A stretch of DNA of 64,000 bases from JALZKA01 sp963725035 (GCA_963725035.1 CAVRWX010000011.1:248001-312000); one strand, 5' to 3'. Counted from the stretch's first letter, positions 23,069 to 31,201 are shown. The notes: generated by a model from the letters alone, not told the origin. A program made the numbers and translations.

Positions 23069-25525
23069 CTACTCGCCGACGTGGGCGGCCGAGGCGCGAT
23101 TGCCGTGCTGCTTCTTGCCCTTCTTCGCGGGAAGCGAATACTTGGACGGATCGGTCGGAACGGTCGGGTTGTCGATCGAGCCGATCTGATCGATCAAGCG
23201 TCCCCATTGCTCGGGCTCGAGCAGCTGCACGAACTGCTTGTCCAGGGACGAGGCCGGGCCTGAGGTGGGCCGGTAGCCGATATGCACGTGGTCGTGGTGG
23301 TCGGACATCGCGAAGGATGGACCTCCGAAGCTCATCAGCGAGATCACCTCGTCTGGCTCCATGGTGCCCTGAAGCTCGAGCGTGTCACGCACGAGCGCCT
23401 CGGCGACGGTGCCCGAGCCCTGGTTGCCTAGGACCGGGATGCCGTTGATCTGAGCGATGTCGATAGCACCGCCATACGTGTGATTGGAGACGTTGCCCGA
23501 GGTCGTGATGCTGCTCTCGCGCCCGCAGCGCATCGACGTGATCGTCAGGCGGTAGCCACGCGCGGTCAGGAACTCCATCGCCGCGAGGATCCGGCGGTCG
23601 ATCTGACCACCCCGCACGTAGTCGAGATCGCAGTCGGAGAGCTCGAGCCGGTTGTTGACGAGCACCCGCCTGATCAGCTGCTCCTTCGACATGAGCAGGA
23701 CCTGGCCGGTCGTGACGCCGGTGCCGGCGAAGGGGTTCTTGCCTGCCGCGCGATAGATGGCGGTCGCTTCGAGGAGCTTCCAGCCGTCGAGGATCGGCTT
23801 GGGGTCGATCTTGGGCGCGCCGCGGCCGGTCGGGCGGATCTCGAAGTGGAGATGGGGGGCAAGCTCGTTCGTCTTGCCCACACGGCCGAGGATCGTGCCG
23901 GCGACGACCTTCGAGCCCTTCTCGAGCTGCGCCAGGTCCATCTTGTCGTCGTCGTAGCGCAGGACGCTCGAGAAGTAGGACTTGACGCCGTCGTAGCCAG
24001 GCATCCGGCGGTTCAGGAGATCGTCGAGCTGGCCGGTGAGGCTCGCCTGGTCCTGGTTGGCCGCGCGCTCGGGGAAGGCGTAGAGGCGGGTGCGTGAATC
24101 CTCGGTGTTGGTAGGCCCGGAGGTCGGCTCTTCAGACTTGGGCTTCGAATCCTTCGTCTCGACCTGCTTGCCGGCCGAGGCGGGCTCGTCCGGCTTCTCC
24201 TCGGACTCGACGAAGAGGTCGCGCATCGGGTTCTTGCGCTGCTTCGGCACCGGATAGGCCTCTGCGACCTCTCCGAGCTCGGCATAGGTGAAGCGGTTCC
24301 CGTAGGCGTCCTCCAGCACGACGTAGCGACCCAGGCGCTCCGACTTGCCGATCCGCTTGATGACGCCGTCGTTGACGGCGACCACGGGGGCGCCCTCACG
24401 GCTGTAGATGTTGATCCCGCGCTGGGTGGGGGAGCTCGAGATGACGTCGGCGGCGTTGCCGGCCGAGCCCTTCTTCGGTGTCGCGCGCTCGAGGGCTTCG
24501 CGCTCGGAGATGTCGTCCGCGTACCTGGACTTGGCAGCGACCGGGAAGTGCGCGCCCTCGGTCAGGCCGGTGAGCGAGCCGACGAGGTCATCGGGGATCT
24601 TGCCGTACTGGCGGGCATAGAGAAGGACCTCGTCGACGTACCAGTCGGCGTGGTTGTAGGCGAAGATCGCGGTGGAGAGGTCTTCCTGGCCGCCGGCGGC
24701 CTCAAGGTAGTTCGCGGCGGCGCAGATCGCATCAACAGGGTTGTAGGGATCCTTGCGCCCGTCGTTGTTGGCGTCGACCCCGTATGCCTCCCAGCTCGAC
24801 GGGATGAACTGCATCCAGCCGAGGGCGCCGGCGGAGGAAACGTTCAGGTTCGTGCCAAAGGCGGTCTCGATGCGGTTGATCGAGGCGAGGACCTCCCACG
24901 GGATCCCGTACTGGGTTCCGCAGGCCTGGTAGATCGGGAGTAGGAAGGGCGGGATGGTGAACTGGTCGATGACGAAGTTCGGGACGCCGATCGGCGCCGC
25001 GCCGAAGTCCGCGATGGTGACAGTCGGGTTCGTGTTGGTCGGAGTGCCGTCGGGGTTGCGATCCTCCGGAGGCTCGATCGGCTCGTCCGGACCCTTACCC
25101 TCATCCTCAGGTTTAGGGTCGTCCGCTTTGCCCCCTCCCTTGCCGCCGCCGCCGCTCCCCTGACCGGACTGGCCCGGGACCGGGTCATAAGAGCCGCCGC
25201 CGTCCTCGTCGCCGCCGTCGACGGGCGGAACGTCAGGATCCACTGGGGGATCTGGGGTGGGGGGAGGCGCTTGGTCGGTCTCGTCGCCGTCACCAGGGCC
25301 CGAGCAGCCCGGGTCGAGCAGGTCGAGCCTGCCGTCGTCGTCGTCGTCCTTCAGGTTGGAGCAGACGGGAAGCTCGATGCTTGGGAGGCTCGAGCCGTCG
25401 CCCAGGTCGATGTTCACGCTGCCCTCGCCGCTGCCAAGGCTGGTGCCGCCTGCGGTCGCGTTTGCGGCCAGCACACAGATCCCGAATAGGGCGAGGGCTA
25501 GAACAAGTTGAAGCTGCCTCTTCAC
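23069..25525 (-). CDS. secreted three-domain cell-wall protein: lytic transglycosylase, degenerate M23, M15-type peptidase
   Basis: 818 residues with an N-terminal signal peptide (1-25) and a Gly/Pro/Asp-rich linker containing DDDDDGRLDLLDPGC, a calcium-binding-like loop. Residues 190-310 form a lytic transglycosylase domain (NRIETAFGTN with E220; SAGALGWMQFIPSSWEAYG). Residues 360-585 form an M23/LytM domain split by an insertion. It keeps HLHFE (H558, H560), but the HxxxD zinc pair is Q368 and N372 and YAH is YAE416, so it is probably inactive. Residues 630-752 carry an intact M15-type site, S680-N-H682-x-x-G-x-A-x-D689 and H746-V-H748. It probably cuts glycan and peptide bonds in peptidoglycan. 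Confidence 0.88.
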   Translation of the reverse strand: MKRQLQLVLALALFGICVLAANATAGGTSLGSGEGSVNIDLGDGSSLPSIELPVCSNLKDDDDDGRLDLLDPGCSGPGDGDETDQAPPPTPDPPVDPDVPPVDGGDEDGGGSYDPVPGQSGQGSGGGGKGGGKADDPKPEDEGKGPDEPIEPPEDRNPDGTPTNTNPTVTIADFGAAPIGVPNFVIDQFTIPPFLLPIYQACGTQYGIPWEVLASINRIETAFGTNLNVSSAGALGWMQFIPSSWEAYGVDANNDGRKDPYNPVDAICAAANYLEAAGGQEDLSTAIFAYNHADWYVDEVLLYARQYGKIPDDLVGSLTGLTEGAHFPVAAKSRYADDISEREALERATPKKGSAGNAADVISSSPTQRGINIYSREGAPVVAVNDGVIKRIGKSERLGRYVVLEDAYGNRFTYAELGEVAEAYPVPKQRKNPMRDLFVESEEKPDEPASAGKQVETKDSKPKSEEPTSGPTNTEDSRTRLYAFPERAANQDQASLTGQLDDLLNRRMPGYDGVKSYFSSVLRYDDDKMDLAQLEKGSKVVAGTILGRVGKTNELAPHLHFEIRPTGRGAPKIDPKPILDGWKLLEATAIYRAAGKNPFAGTGVTTGQVLLMSKEQLIRRVLVNNRLELSDCDLDYVRGGQIDRRILAAMEFLTARGYRLTITSMRCGRESSITTSGNVSNHTYGGAIDIAQINGIPVLGNQGSGTVAEALVRDTLELQGTMEPDEVISLMSFGGPSFAMSDHHDHVHIGYRPTSGPASSLDKQFVQLLEPEQWGRLIDQIGSIDNPTVPTDPSKYSLPAKKGKKQHGNRASAAHVGE

Positions 25526-25766
25526 GGTTTGAATCTCTATCTCTCTCTACCCGGCCCGCCGCGCAGGAATAAACTCCGTTTCGGCCTGCACCAGGGCCTT
25601 GAGGACGCTACCTGTTCGGGCCTGAACGTGCAACGACCAACCGACGCACACGAAACCTACCGCAGGGTTTACCCGGAATGTGTTGTTTTCACATGAAGCC
25701 AACTCGGGAACCCATCGGCAGGTCGGCAGGCATGCTTGAAGCCGGGTGCCGTAAGTTTTCCCCAGG

Positions 25767-26093
25767 TTGACCGAAGGCGACGACAGCGGCATAAAGGCAC
25801 GCGGCGAGGAGGCGCTCTCCGAGCTGGCTCAGGCCATCGCGGAAAACCCCCTTGTCGGGGGTGCCATGGCGCGGGCTCTAGGGGCCGGCGAGAAGGCTGC
25901 CGTTGCCCAGCGCCAGGCGATTGGAGCCCTCAACCTCGCGTCGAGCTCTGACTTCGAGCGCCTCGAGTTGAGGCTCCGTTCGTTTGCCTCCCGACTCGAG
26001 GCGATCGAGGACTCGATCGACGATCTTCGCGATGACCTTGCCGAGCTCAGGGCGCGCGACGCAAGCAACTCCGTTCAGGAGCCAGAGGCCTGA
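25767..26093 (+). CDS. small helical (coiled-coil) hypothetical protein
   Basis: 108 residues from a TTG at 25767. The N-terminal half is Ala/Gly-rich (GGAMARALGAGEKAAVAQRQ). The C-terminal half is a clear coiled coil, LELRLRSFASRLEAIEDSID then DLRDDLAELRAR. It resembles in style the protein at 26801 and phasin-like or membrane-associated helical proteins, but I make no assignment. It is convergent with the nucleoside phosphorylase gene, overlapping it by 19 bases. The 241-base gap upstream (25526-25766), shared with the divergent cell-wall gene, shows no riboswitch I can recognise. Confidence 0.6.
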   Translation: MTEGDDSGIKARGEEALSELAQAIAENPLVGGAMARALGAGEKAAVAQRQAIGALNLASSSDFERLELRLRSFASRLEAIEDSIDDLRDDLAELRARDASNSVQEPEA

Positions 26094-26758
26094 GGGACGG
26101 CGCCAAGCGCCGCTGCGGCACGCGTCCCCAAGCCGATCAGAGCTTCCTCAAGCGTCTCGCGCTCCAGCGCTGGGCCGCCCAGTTGCCCGGCGACCACCAG
26201 GGCGCATGCGCAGCTGATTCCACCCCTCGCCGCGGCGGCCGCGAACGCCGCTGAGCTGAGGTCCAGCGCCGCTGCGCCGCCAATCGCATCGGTGCCGCCA
26301 TCAAGGACGTCGACCGAGCGAACGGTGCAGGTCGCCGGGTCGTTGGCCGCGTGGATGAGGGCCTCCGTGAGCCTGGCATCGGGCTGGAGGAACTCCCCGC
26401 CCGAGAGGGCAACCGAGGCACCGTCGCCAGGCTCGAAACCCGTGGCGACGAGGCTGGACCCACGCTCCAAGCCGCCATATTGCGCAATGCACGATCCGAT
26501 TCGAATTGCCCTTGAGACGCCCAAATCGGCCAAATCGGCCAGGACGGCCGCCGCGCTGGGTCCGCCGATGCCAAGCGACTGAATCGTCAACTCGGTCCCG
26601 TCCCGCGTCGCGCCGTGGTACCCCCAGAGGCCATGTGCGAGGTTGCTCATCCGAGGAGATTCCGTGATGGCGACTGCCAGGTCCATCGCCGTCTTCGGGT
26701 CGTCTACCAACAAAGCGTCGGGTGCGATGGGTGCGGTTGGGTCGAGATATGTGCGCAT
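26075..26758 (-). CDS. nucleoside phosphorylase-I family protein
   Basis: 227 residues from the ATG at 26758 (MRTYLDPTAPIAPDALLV). The pattern fits the PNP/uridine phosphorylase fold: phosphate-site elements near RMSNLAHGLWGYHG, the TIQSLGIGGPSAAAVLADLADLG glycine-rich loop (quoted in part), IRIGSCIA (equivalent of RxGTCG), and a late active-site segment with LDLSSAAFAAAAARGG. These enzymes split nucleosides with phosphate to base and ribose-1-phosphate. Substrate (purine or uridine) is not resolved. The longer frame to 27262 is a shadow over the divergent gene. Confidence 0.75.
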   Translation of the reverse strand: MRTYLDPTAPIAPDALLVDDPKTAMDLAVAITESPRMSNLAHGLWGYHGATRDGTELTIQSLGIGGPSAAAVLADLADLGVSRAIRIGSCIAQYGGLERGSSLVATGFEPGDGASVALSGGEFLQPDARLTEALIHAANDPATCTVRSVDVLDGGTDAIGGAAALDLSSAAFAAAAARGGISCACALVVAGQLGGPALERETLEEALIGLGTRAAAALGAVPQASGS

Positions 26759-26800
26759 CGGGCCACCATTCAAGCGCGTGAGAAACCGTAAGCTGCCTCC

Positions 26801-27211
26801 ATGGCATCCGAGGAGCCAGACAAGGGCCCGGCAGGCGACGACGGCAGCGTCGCTGAAGCCCTTCGCGCAGCGATCGAACGCACCCTTGCGGCAACCGCTC
26901 CTGCAGCGGGTCAGACCCGCGAGCGAGCGGGTGAGATCGTCGGTGAGATCTCCAAGCGCGGCCAGGACGCGCGGGACGAGTTGGCACGCCGCTCTCAAGA
27001 GGCCGGCGCCGAGATCGCAAGGTTCGGACAGGAGGCCCGCGATGCCCTCTCCAGGCGGGGCCTGGAGGCGACAGGAGAGCTCCGATCGCAGCTTGATGCG
27101 CTCGAAAAACGACTCGTATCGGTTGAAGAGCGCCTCAAGTCCGCACAGTCCGCAGCCCCCGCTGAAGGCACCCAGGAAACCCGTAAAGCTAAACCTGAAG
27201 CTGAGGGTTAG
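26801..27211 (+). CDS. helical hypothetical protein
   Basis: 136 residues, MASEEPDKGPAGDDGSVAEA. A low-complexity acidic start is followed by about 80 residues of helix with repeated RGQDARDELARRSQEAG and FGQEARDALSRRGLEAT units, a coiled-coil end (LDALEKRLVSVEERLKS) and a charged tail. The repeat has an 11-residue flavour as in amphipathic membrane- or lipid-binding helices. Its TAG (27209-27211) directly abuts the ATG of the next gene at 27212. Function unknown. Confidence 0.6.
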   Translation: MASEEPDKGPAGDDGSVAEALRAAIERTLAATAPAAGQTRERAGEIVGEISKRGQDARDELARRSQEAGAEIARFGQEARDALSRRGLEATGELRSQLDALEKRLVSVEERLKSAQSAAPAEGTQETRKAKPEAEG

Positions 27212-28240
27212 ATGAATTCTGAAGGCGGTCGGCGCGTTGCGATTACCGGCATTTCGGGCCACTGGGGCTCCGAGATCGCGCGGCGGCTCGCCCGCGACCC
27301 GCGGGTCTCATACGTGGTGGGAATCGACACCCGGGCGCCCTCGGGCGACGTGGGCGATGTCGACTTCATCGAGGCCGACCTTCGGGGCGCGCTCATCTCG
27401 CGCCTCCTGCCCTCGACCGAGGTCGACACGGTTGTCCACTGCGGGATCCTCTGGTATCCCGAGCCCGGTAAGCCCGCTCGGTCGCTGCACGACTTCAACG
27501 TCATCGGCACGCTGCAGCTCTTGGCGGCGTGCGAGCGTACGCCCACGCTGGAGCGGGTTGTCGTGCGTGGATCGGCCGCGATCTACGGCTGCGAGGGAGC
27601 GGCGCCACTGTTCTTCCCGGAGAACCTGGCGGGGGAGATGCCGCTCCGGACCCGCTTTCAGCGCGACGTTTCAGAGCTCGAGGGATACTTCGAGAACTTC
27701 GCGCGGCGGCACCCCCAGATCTCCAGCTGCATGCTTCGCTTCCAGCCAGAGATCGGTGCGGACCTCGACGCGCCCCTGGTGCGCTACCTGAGCCTTCCAG
27801 TTGTGCCGACCCAGCTCGGCTACGACCCAAGGCTTCAGCTCCTCGACGCCGATGACGCGACGGGCGCCCTGGAAACGGCGGTGTGGAGCGATATCCGCGG
27901 CGCGGTCAACATTGCGCCCTCGGGCGCCCTCTCGCTCAGCCGGATCCTCCGCATGGGTGGCCGGCCATCGCTGCCGATCCCCCATCCGCTCTTTGGGCCG
28001 GCGCTCGAGCGATTCGGCGGTCGCCTTGGCGCTGGCGCCCTGGCCGGCGATGCCGTGCGCCTGCTCCGCTACGGCCGCGGCGTCGATAACGGCCGCATGC
28101 GCCGGGAGCTCGGTTTCGAGCCCAAGCTGAGCGCCGTCGAGGCCGCCCGCGAACTGATGACGCGCCTCGACGGCCGCCGCGTCGGCCCTCCGCTGCATCC
28201 GGGCGTCGCTTTGGCGCGGCTCGCGGGGCCCGGGCGATGA
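27212..28240 (+). CDS. NAD-dependent epimerase/dehydratase family protein (extended SDR)
   Basis: 342 residues. Extended SDR features: the nucleotide-binding start RRVAITGISGHWGSEIARRL (a G-x-x-G-x-x-G type loop), VVGIDTRAP, VDTVVHCGILW, and LERVVVRGSAAIYGCEGAA. The usual YxxxK is not obvious: RFQRDVSELEGYFENFARRH occupies that region, so the catalytic pair may be altered. It overlaps the next gene, an acyltransferase, by four bases (ATGA), suggesting a joint role in lipid or glycolipid metabolism (inference). Confidence 0.82.
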   Translation: MNSEGGRRVAITGISGHWGSEIARRLARDPRVSYVVGIDTRAPSGDVGDVDFIEADLRGALISRLLPSTEVDTVVHCGILWYPEPGKPARSLHDFNVIGTLQLLAACERTPTLERVVVRGSAAIYGCEGAAPLFFPENLAGEMPLRTRFQRDVSELEGYFENFARRHPQISSCMLRFQPEIGADLDAPLVRYLSLPVVPTQLGYDPRLQLLDADDATGALETAVWSDIRGAVNIAPSGALSLSRILRMGGRPSLPIPHPLFGPALERFGGRLGAGALAGDAVRLLRYGRGVDNGRMRRELGFEPKLSAVEAARELMTRLDGRRVGPPLHPGVALARLAGPGR

Positions 28241-29205
28241 GTGCAGAGCGGCCCAAGGTCGGCGTCACCGGCGAGGACTCCGAAGCGCTCGCCCGCTTCC
28301 TCCGCGAGGTCCGCTCCGGCGTCGAGGCGGGCGTCGACCCGGTCACGGCCGCCGGCGATGCCGTCAGCTCGCTTCCCAGGGTCGTCGGCGAGGCCGTCGA
28401 GACGATCCTGCGGCGGCTCCGCGGCGAGTACTCCGAGGACGAGTGGGGATTCGACGAGGACTTCGCCGAGGCGGTCTTCCCGCTGTTCCGGTTCCTCTAT
28501 GAGGTTTGGTGGCGCGTCGACGTCGAGGGTGTCAGAAACGTCCCGGCCCACGGTCGCGGCCTCATGGTCGCCAACCACGCCGGCTCGCTCTTCCCCTTCG
28601 ACGCCTCGATGATGACGATGGCCGTGATGCGCGAGCACCCGCTGCCGCGGTGGCCGCGCTTCATGGTCCTCGATTGGGCCTTCGTCTTGCCGTTCCTCTC
28701 CGGGTTCATGCGCAGGGTGGGTGGCGTTCCCGCATCGCCGCACAACGCGAGCGCGCTGCTCGAGCGCGACGAGCTGGTGATGGTCTTCCCCGAGGGCGTG
28801 AAGGGAACGGGCAAGCCGTTCTCCGAGCGCTACCGCCTCCAGCGCTTCGGCCGCGGCGGCTTCGTCGAGGTCGCCCTTCGCACTCGTTCGCCGATCATCC
28901 CCGTCGCGGTCGTCGGTTCCGAGGAGATCTACCCCAAGGTCGCCGATTCGCCGACTCTTGCTCGCGCGGTTGGCGCGCCCTTCTTCCCGATCACTCCCAC
29001 CTTCCCTCTCCTCGGTCCGCTCGGGCTCGTCCCCCTCCCGTCGAAGTGGCGGATCGAGTTCTGCGACCCGATCGACATATCGGATCACCCGCCGGAGGCC
29101 GCTGACGATCGCGCGCTCGTCTTCGACATCTCAGAGCAGGTCCGCGAGACGATCCAGGCGAAGATCTACGAGAACCTGGTGGCTCGCGGCGGCGCGTTCC
29201 TCTGA
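28237..29205 (+). CDS. lysophospholipid acyltransferase-like protein
   Basis: 322 residues. After an acidic helical N-terminus of about 80 residues comes the acyltransferase fold: GLMVANHAGSLFPFDASMM (His and Asp seven residues apart), VFPEGVKGTGKPFSERYRLQ (FPEG motif) and SPIIPVAVVGSEEIYP. It would transfer fatty acyl groups from acyl-CoA or acyl-ACP to a lysolipid or related acceptor. It is one of three acyltransferase-domain proteins in the window (others at 54054 and 60067). It is translationally coupled to the upstream SDR gene, and a type II hairpin follows the stop. Confidence 0.85.
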   Translation: MSAERPKVGVTGEDSEALARFLREVRSGVEAGVDPVTAAGDAVSSLPRVVGEAVETILRRLRGEYSEDEWGFDEDFAEAVFPLFRFLYEVWWRVDVEGVRNVPAHGRGLMVANHAGSLFPFDASMMTMAVMREHPLPRWPRFMVLDWAFVLPFLSGFMRRVGGVPASPHNASALLERDELVMVFPEGVKGTGKPFSERYRLQRFGRGGFVEVALRTRSPIIPVAVVGSEEIYPKVADSPTLARAVGAPFFPITPTFPLLGPLGLVPLPSKWRIEFCDPIDISDHPPEAADDRALVFDISEQVRETIQAKIYENLVARGGAFL

Positions 29206-29215
29206 GATGTTGGAT

Positions 29216-29262
29216 GAGCACCTTTAGGTGCGAAAGCAGCAGGTGCAAGCGCCGAAGGCGCG
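29216..29262 (+). repeat. dispersed hairpin element, type II copy D, with a second hairpin
   Basis: GAGC then GCACC-TTTA-GGTGC (29218-29222, 29227-29231) and the tail GAAAGCAGCAGGTGCA. Compared with copies C1/C2 the stem changes from GCAGC/GCTGC to GCACC/GGTGC, a compensatory change that keeps pairing. A further hairpin GCGCC-GAA-GGCGC follows at 29250-29262. It lies in the 80-base gap after the acyltransferase gene. Confidence 0.7.
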
Positions 29263-29285
29263 CGTAAGCGGTATATCTAGGTCGC

Positions 29286-29714
29286 ATGGCCGAAAGCGTC
29301 GAAGCGGACGAGTTGCGCGAGCTGATCGAGCACGTCCTTGCAGAGCTCGATGTCGATGAACGCCGCGGCGCCCTGCTCCAGGCGACCGGCCTACAGGTGC
29401 GCCTCGAGGTGACCGACCTAGACATGGTCATTCGGGTCCGGGCATCAGACGAGGGCATGCACCACCTCTCTTGGGCCTTTGCGTCCGAGGAGGAAGAGGA
29501 CTCGGCGGCGGGGCTCACCCTCGCGATGGACTCGGCCACCGCCAACGCCTATCTCCAGGGCCGTGCAAGCCTTCCCGTGGCGATCGCGCGGGGACAGGTC
29601 AGTTGCTCCGGCGACTTGAAGACGGCCCTTGTCTACCTGCCCGCGCTGCGGCTCCTCGTCGAGCCGTACCGGAGTTGGGTCACGAAGTTGCATCCGCATC
29701 TGGCCGTGACCTAG
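29286..29714 (+). CDS. SCP2 sterol-binding-like domain protein
   Basis: 142 residues. The C-terminal half has the SCP2 pattern: AAGLTLAMDSATANAYLQGR, then PVAIARGQVSCSGDLKTALV. This corresponds to the family's T-L-T-M-x-x-E-x-x-x-x-L-x-x-G and G-x-L-x-x-x-G-D segments. SCP2 domains bind acyl-CoAs, sterols or other lipids in a hydrophobic tunnel. The N-terminal 45 residues are helical. Location after two lipid-type genes fits a lipid carrier role, but the ligand is unknown. Confidence 0.65.
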   Translation: MAESVEADELRELIEHVLAELDVDERRGALLQATGLQVRLEVTDLDMVIRVRASDEGMHHLSWAFASEEEEDSAAGLTLAMDSATANAYLQGRASLPVAIARGQVSCSGDLKTALVYLPALRLLVEPYRSWVTKLHPHLAVT

Positions 29715-29739
29715 CCGAAAGGTCTAGACGAAATTTCCC

Positions 29740-29768
29740 TTGACTCTCGCCTCCGACGGGCGTAGTGT
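29740..29768 (+). promoter_or_regulatory. housekeeping-type promoter
   Basis: TTGACT (29740-29745), a 17-base spacer and TAGTGT (29763-29768), close to the vegetative consensus. Transcription would start near 29775. The next coding start is at 30011, so this promoter drives either a small RNA ending at the 29901-29931 hairpin or a 235-base leader of the cyclase gene. Confidence 0.65.
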
Positions 29769-29774
29769 CGGTCA

Positions 29775-29931
29775 CATCAACAAAGGCAAGAGGCCGCAGT
29801 GGCGTTGCCTGGAGTCCCCGGCGACTGGGACTCGGAGTCAGCGCTCGCGAGACGCTCAAAATGGGCGCCGTAGGCCGACCTAGCGGGCCGTAGAGCCTGC
29901 GGACGACGGGGTCATTCCGATCCCGTCGTCC
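29775..29931 (+). ncRNA. candidate small RNA or attenuated leader
   Basis: The segment between the promoter and the strong hairpin at 29901 has no coding frame of note and folds easily. GGCAA near 29785 can pair with TTGCC near 29809. CGGGCC/GGCCG and GAGTC/GACTC type complementarities are present, and the central part reads GCGCTCGCGAGACGCTC. Its length, about 157 bases, suits a stand-alone small RNA or a riboswitch-like leader for the MerR-cyclase gene. It does not match the cores of the riboswitch classes I checked by eye (ydaO, cobalamin, TPP, glycine, SAM, c-di-GMP). Confidence 0.4.
29901..29931 (+). terminator. intrinsic terminator-like hairpin
   Basis: GGACGACGGG (29901-29910) pairs perfectly with CCCGTCGTCC (29922-29931) around an 11-base loop. 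TATGTACC follows, a poor U-tract. It ends the candidate RNA and stands 79 bases before the cyclase start, where it could also serve as an attenuator. Confidence 0.6.
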
Positions 29932-30010
29932 TATGTACCTGGTGAGCGCTTTAGCGCGTCTCGAGCCCTCGATCACACAAAGAGCTCGATCTGCCTGCGA
30001 GGATCGGCGC

Positions 30011-31201
30011 ATGGCGGACGAAGAGATCACGATCGCCGAGGCGGCTCGCATCGCGGGGGTCTCGACGGCGACGCTCAACCGCTGGGTGAGCGCCAAGGTC
30101 CTCCCGGTCAAGCGCGGTCGCTGGACTCGCGCGATCGCGGCGCAGGCTCGGGTGGTGGCTCGGATGCGCGACCGCGGCCACTCGCTGAACGACCTGCGCC
30201 AGGCCGCTCGGGACGGGCGCCTCGCGTTCGGCTACGTCGAGGACCTGATCCCGCGCTCGGAGCGTTCGTACTCCCGAAAGCAGGCGGCCGAGATGTCGGG
30301 CCTCCAGGAGGACCTGATCGACCGCATCATGGGCCTCCTCGGGACGCCGACCGCCGTGGAGGGGACGCTGACCGAGCAGGACGTCGATGCGATGAAGCGG
30401 ATCGCGGGCGTCCTGGACGCCGGCTTCCCGCTCGTCGCCCTGCTGCAACTCGTCCGGGTCTACGCGCAGTCAATCCGCAAGATCGCCGAGGCCGAGGTGC
30501 GCCTTTTCCACCTGTTCGTCCACGAGCCCTTGATCGCCGATGGCGTCGACGCCCTCCAGATGGCCGAGGAGATGGAGGGGCTGGCCCGCGACCTGTTCCC
30601 CTCGGCCGCGCCGCTCATGTCGTACATCCACAACCGCTACCTGCGCTTCTACACCGAGCAGGACGTCGTCGGCCACATGGAGACCGAACTCGACGGATCG
30701 CGGCAGCTCGGGCGGGTCACGATGTCGTTCTGCTTCGTCGACCTCACCGGGTTCACCCGATTCACCGAAGAGGAGGGCGACGAGGAGGCACTCGACCTGG
30801 TCGAGCGGTTCGTCGACACCGTCGAGGCGACGCTGCCCTCCGAGGCGCTCGTCGTCAAGACGATCGGCGACGAGGTGATGATCGTCTCGCCCGACCCGGT
30901 GACGCTGACCGAGTGGTCGGTCGGGTTTCTTGCCCTGTTCACCGAGCGCCCCCAGCCGCGCGTCGGCATCCACCTCGGGCGCGCCGTATACCGCGACGGC
31001 GACTACTTCGGCACGGACGTGAACCTGACTCATCGGGTCGTCGCGCGCGCCCTCGGCGGCGAGGTGATGATCACCCGCGCCGTTGCTGATGCGATCGGGA
31101 GCTCCGAGTATCTCGAGCTGGACCCGATCGGCAAGGTCGGGCTCAAGGGGTTCCCGGAGCCGATCGATCTCTTCACCGTGAGGGCGCGGCCACTCGAATA
31201 G
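30011..31201 (+). CDS. class III adenylate/guanylate cyclase with MerR-like N-terminal domains
   Basis: 396 residues from the ATG at 30011. Residues 5-70 are a MerR-type helix-turn-helix (TIAEAARIAGVSTATLNRWV). A second related module occupies about 78-150 (SYSRKQAAEMSGLQEDLIDR onward). After a helical connector the cyclase homology domain runs from about 235. It has metal-binding D244 in FVDLTGFT, D287 in KTIGDEVMI, and the VNLTHRVVARA segment carrying the transition-state Asn/Arg. It probably makes cAMP from ATP; whether it also binds DNA is unknown. The layout resembles mycobacterial cyclases whose N-terminal domain senses conditions. The frame upstream of 30011 is ignored. Confidence 0.85.
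   Translation: MADEEITIAEAARIAGVSTATLNRWVSAKVLPVKRGRWTRAIAAQARVVARMRDRGHSLNDLRQAARDGRLAFGYVEDLIPRSERSYSRKQAAEMSGLQEDLIDRIMGLLGTPTAVEGTLTEQDVDAMKRIAGVLDAGFPLVALLQLVRVYAQSIRKIAEAEVRLFHLFVHEPLIADGVDALQMAEEMEGLARDLFPSAAPLMSYIHNRYLRFYTEQDVVGHMETELDGSRQLGRVTMSFCFVDLTGFTRFTEEEGDEEALDLVERFVDTVEATLPSEALVVKTIGDEVMIVSPDPVTLTEWSVGFLALFTERPQPRVGIHLGRAVYRDGDYFGTDVNLTHRVVARALGGEVMITRAVADAIGSSEYLELDPIGKVGLKGFPEPIDLFTVRARPLE

Noticed and set aside
25526..25766. c-di-AMP (ydaO) riboswitch upstream of the cell-wall hydrolase gene
   Set aside because: Such riboswitches often precede actinobacterial wall hydrolases and DisA is encoded here, but the minus-strand leader lacks the conserved CCGAACCCGTCAGC and GGGGTGAAT cores.
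27212..29205. Secondary-metabolite gene cluster (SDR, acyltransferase, SCP2-like, SRPBCC)
   Set aside because: No synthase, peptide synthetase or tailoring set is present; the genes are better explained as lipid metabolism.
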